DNA of 64,000 nucleotides from positions 1 to 64,000 of the forward strand of contig JAJZNW010000055.1 in NCBI GenBank assembly GCA_021811615.1, in the 5' to 3' direction. This DNA is from Bacteroidota bacterium. Its GTDB lineage: Bacteria; Bacteroidota; Ignavibacteria; Kryptoniales; JAKASW01. The position numbers and the translations under genes are program-made. A model generated the notes under the pieces. It did no database searches and was not told where the DNA came from. It saw nothing but the letters and a program-made list of their open reading frames with translations. Positions 61,258 through 64,000 of this stretch are shown here, in pieces (position 1 is the first letter of the stretch; the number at the start of each line of letters is the position of its first letter).

Positions 61258-63438
61258 TTACCTCAGGACCTCTTTGCAGTCGGCGACGAGACTTTTCGCG
61301 AACCCGACCGGGTCACGAGGCCGCGCGGTATTAAAATGCTTTATGGGGGTATCGTTCCATTTGATCTCCCACTTCAGGATGTCGTACTTCGTACCACGTT
61401 CAAGGCTGTCGGCAAACTTTTCCCATCGCTCCAGATAGTAGCCGTCGATGAGCCCGCTCCATTCTTTCGCCGCGTATTCCGACAATGCGGGCCATCCCCC
61501 CCAGATGGTGATCTGGAGCTTGGCGTCTTTCTCATAGTAATCCTTCTGCAGCGGTGTGCTTCCCCACTTGCGTGCCAGATCCACCCATCTTTTCAGCCTG
61601 AATAGAGGATGGGCTCTGAGGAGATAATCTATCTTCCGGAGAAGAGCGAACGCTTCGGCAAATGCGCGATCCCGCTCGCCGAACTTATGATCCATCTGCG
61701 CGCTGACGGCGCGGTTGAGCAACGAGTCGACTGTCAGGCTCGCATATTGTGCGGCGATCTCTATTGCGTCGTCTCGGTAGAGCTCACTCCCATCCAACTC
61801 TTTCGAGCACGATAGAAAAAGGCCGGCAGCCTTATCGAAATCTGGATAAGCCAGACCGCTGTTGTAATGCTGCAACATGGGTATATGCTGGTAAAAATAG
61901 AGGGGCCCACCCATCCGGTTGGAATAGAGTGAATCGAGAAGGTACTTCCAGGCAAGCTTCATATTTTCCGGATAAGCTCCATATCTCGACCTGCAATAAT
62001 TGGCGATCCATGAATCGAGATCGACCGGTTTATCGATCCATCCCATATCGGTGAGAAGTTCGTAGACGACCTCGTTCTGATCGATCCCCTCGGGAGAAAT
62101 TCCGAAGCCGACCATATTCCCATGCTTCGGATCGGAGAGCATTTTGATCGGGTTACTGGCGTAGAACGGAAGATTGCCGAACATCTGATTCCTTCCGCCG
62201 AAATCATGTATGATGGAGTAGATCCATTCCTTTCCGAAAAATCCATCGAGCTCCTTCCATCCGTGAAACGACTCATTCGCCAGATCGATGATTATCATGC
62301 GATTGTCGGGGACATCCCGGAGAAAGGCTTCTACCGACGGCTTGTCCCAGAATTTCCGGTCATTGTGGAACAGCCATCCCTGCATCACCCAGATCCCTTT
62401 CGGATCTCCCGCAGCGACAGAACTGTAGATCGCCTTGCCAAACGCTGAGAGTTCCTTATACCTGTCCTTTTCGGAAACCGGCACAGTCATTTCGTTGAAA
62501 GCATCCGCAAGATAAAAATGAGTGTACCCGTATGTCTTGCGGTATTCATGGATGAACATCTTCCCGATTTGACTGAAATGCCTCGAGAGCGGTGAGAGCA
62601 TACAGGTACCGTCTTCCTGTTTGAAGCCGCCCCACGATTTCATCGTGATGAGATGAACATCCGGATAAATTCTCTTCAAAGCCCCAGGCACATACCCTGA
62701 GAAGCCGGGAACGATCGGGTTCATTCCGAGTGCCCGCATCCTTTTCAATATCTTCTTTTGAAGCGCCTCACTTTGGGCGATGTACCCCTGCGGAAGAGGC
62801 CCCTGATACCTGTCGATATTGCCCATCCTGTTCCATGGCAGGAATGCGGGGCCGGTGAAATAATCTGTCGCCTCGCTCCTTGTAAGTCCGAGCTTCTCCC
62901 AAATCTTCTGCCAGATTGCCTCCTGGCCCGTCATGGCGAGAGGCATGTTGATGCCATGAAGCGCCATCCAGTCGATTTCCCTGCGCCACTGTTTCCATCC
63001 CCAGAACGGAGTCGTGTATCCAAACGCACAGACATTATAATAAAGCCTGTACTTGTAAGGAGAGATGATCTTTCCTGAGCGATAATCGGGCAGGATTTTC
63101 GGCAAATCGATGTGTTCCCCTTCCCAAGTGAACTGGGCGTGAACCGCGTGGCGGAGATAATAGTAGAAACCTCGAGTCAGGGCGATCGCGCTGTTACCTT
63201 CGACCGTGACGATACCGGCTGCGGCGTTTACCTCAAAAGCATCGTTCCCGCGCCAGGACGGCCCGTCTACGAAGCGAAGGTGAAAACTTCTTTCGTGCCC
63301 GGGAACCACCCTGGCTATCACACCGTAAGCCGCAGATACAAACTGTTTTTGGCTGGAGGCCTGGAGGGTCTGAGCTCTTAATTCCAGACCGGATAATGAA
63401 ATGAAAGCAATAAGGGGGAGGAGTAAGAATTTTCTCAT
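61258..63438 (-). CDS. Exported GH89 alpha-N-acetylglucosaminidase
   Basis: NAGLU-type enzyme of 726 residues, signal peptide ending LELRAQ. It removes terminal alpha-linked GlcNAc, as in heparan sulfate or mucin caps. The N-terminal small domain (about 30-115) leads to the TIM barrel: YRLYYNVCAFGYTTPFWGWKQWRREIDWMALHGINMPLAMTGQE-type blocks, GNIDRYQGPLPQGYI, YLADAFNEM (E316) and GISPEGIDQNEVVYELL (E450), both acidic residues matching the human E316/E446 positions. An all-alpha C-terminal domain completes it. It is the first gene of the glycosidase operon; the following GH38 starts after a 143-bp gap. Confidence 0.93.
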   Translation of the reverse strand: MRKFLLLPLIAFISLSGLELRAQTLQASSQKQFVSAAYGVIARVVPGHERSFHLRFVDGPSWRGNDAFEVNAAAGIVTVEGNSAIALTRGFYYYLRHAVHAQFTWEGEHIDLPKILPDYRSGKIISPYKYRLYYNVCAFGYTTPFWGWKQWRREIDWMALHGINMPLAMTGQEAIWQKIWEKLGLTRSEATDYFTGPAFLPWNRMGNIDRYQGPLPQGYIAQSEALQKKILKRMRALGMNPIVPGFSGYVPGALKRIYPDVHLITMKSWGGFKQEDGTCMLSPLSRHFSQIGKMFIHEYRKTYGYTHFYLADAFNEMTVPVSEKDRYKELSAFGKAIYSSVAAGDPKGIWVMQGWLFHNDRKFWDKPSVEAFLRDVPDNRMIIIDLANESFHGWKELDGFFGKEWIYSIIHDFGGRNQMFGNLPFYASNPIKMLSDPKHGNMVGFGISPEGIDQNEVVYELLTDMGWIDKPVDLDSWIANYCRSRYGAYPENMKLAWKYLLDSLYSNRMGGPLYFYQHIPMLQHYNSGLAYPDFDKAAGLFLSCSKELDGSELYRDDAIEIAAQYASLTVDSLLNRAVSAQMDHKFGERDRAFAEAFALLRKIDYLLRAHPLFRLKRWVDLARKWGSTPLQKDYYEKDAKLQITIWGGWPALSEYAAKEWSGLIDGYYLERWEKFADSLERGTKYDILKWEIKWNDTPIKHFNTARPRDPVGFAKSLVADCKEVLR

Positions 63439-64000
63439 TCAGGATTTTCCTTGGTACGCTTCAGGCATGCAGGGAGTGAGCGTCTGTCTGTCGAGGCGTT
63501 TGATTGTGAAAAGTGGAAAGGTCTTCTGTTATGTAAGTTCGGCAAGATAAGCGCTCACGTCGGAAAAGAGGTTTCGAATTCGGTTCTTGAGGGAGAATTG
63601 TCCGCCAATCACTGCTAAGGCGTACCATATTCCCGGGTCTTTCAAGCTTCACGCGCGGTTCAGATTGTCCATTAATGTACGAATTCAATTTGTATAAGGA
63701 AAGAAGTGAAGGAAAGAAGTGTCGCGAAGGGTAGAAGAAATCTCACGATTCAACAAACTGCGGAAAGAATGAAACGACACAGCTTCCGGCAGCTGCAGTC
63801 TAGGAAGAGTCCGATCCCTGGTGTACGGTGTTTGATCCGCTTGATCCATGTACTCCTTCTTTTTGAAGCCCACTCCCGCAAGGCATTCAGATAAACACAG
63901 GCCCGGAAAAAGACAAATTCTGAGCCGCTTACATGCCGCAGTCTCCGCTCCACCGGAGCCTGAGTGCGCTCCGTCAGTCCGAGGCGCTGCGCCTCAACAG
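63439..64000. other. Non-coding end of window upstream of GH89
   Basis: About 560 bp with only short unsupported frames. It should carry the GH89 operon promoter, but I find no convincing -35/-10 pair. Small palindromes GCTCC-ACC-GGAGC (63947-63959) and GAGGCGC-T-GCGCCTC (63981-63995) lie at the edge. The pectin operator motif is absent, so this operon is probably controlled separately. Confidence 0.4.

Overview
The window looks like the chromosome of a gliding or surface-colonising heterotroph of the Bacteroidota/Chlorobiota/Ignavibacteriota (FCB) superphylum, most likely an Ignavibacteria-type lineage. Four large exported proteins end in a type IX secretion (T9SS) C-terminal domain with the NYPNPFNP hallmark, and a PorV-like outer-membrane protein and a CarboxypepD_reg-type TonB-dependent receptor are present. 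The two best promoters have ordinary TTGACA-N17-TAnANT-like elements rather than the TAnnTTTG box of Bacteroidia, which is why I favour an Ignavibacteria-like lineage; this is inference. Every convincing gene is on the minus strand, so the biological reading order runs from high to low coordinates.

Region by region, from high to low coordinate: (1) about 63.4-52.0 kb is a four-gene glycoprotein/N-glycan-type operon of exported enzymes: GH89 alpha-N-acetylglucosaminidase, GH38 alpha-mannosidase, GH92 alpha-mannosidase and an exported Tricorn-type S41 peptidase. (2) About 51.4-44.4 kb is a nitrogen and signalling region: a divergent PII-like gene broken by one in-frame TGA, a 25-codon ORF translationally coupled to a BBP2-type porin, an APC amino-acid permease, a PP2C phosphatase, a membrane-anchored Ser/Thr kinase, and glutamine synthetase whose start overlaps the kinase stop. 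A NhaD-type antiporter follows. (3) About 42.3-6.5 kb is a large pectin utilisation locus. (4) 4.5-0 kb is the glutamate synthase large subunit, cut by the window edge.

The pectin locus makes biochemical sense as a chain. Surface and secreted enzymes (PL9 pectate lyase, three GH28 polygalacturonases, a CE8-like pectinesterase, an alpha/beta esterase, an SGNH esterase, GH43) open and trim pectin. A TonB receptor with a PorV-like partner and a T9SS-type surface protein, but no SusD, probably handles uptake. GH105 removes unsaturated uronates, an ExuT-type MFS carrier imports hexuronate, and UxaC, UxaE, KdgK and Eda take galacturonate toward pyruvate and glyceraldehyde-3-phosphate. UxuA, UxuB, KduI and KduD are not in the window. 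A LacI-family regulator sits in the middle of the locus.

The strongest unexpected signal is regulatory. Two pectin promoters (42235-42263 and 24622-24650) each carry three tandem 12-bp repeats, consensus about CGATAACTTAAC, starting 8-9 bp after the -10 box. A related pair of units lies just upstream of the lacI-type gene (30331-30354). This defines a testable operator and a small regulon. Other points of interest are a mosaic family of large solenoid-like surface modules (fused to PL9, stand-alone, and in tandem), the SusD-less uptake trio, the interrupted PII-like gene, and the kinase-glnA overlap. No rRNA, tRNA, CRISPR array, insertion sequence or prophage was seen.
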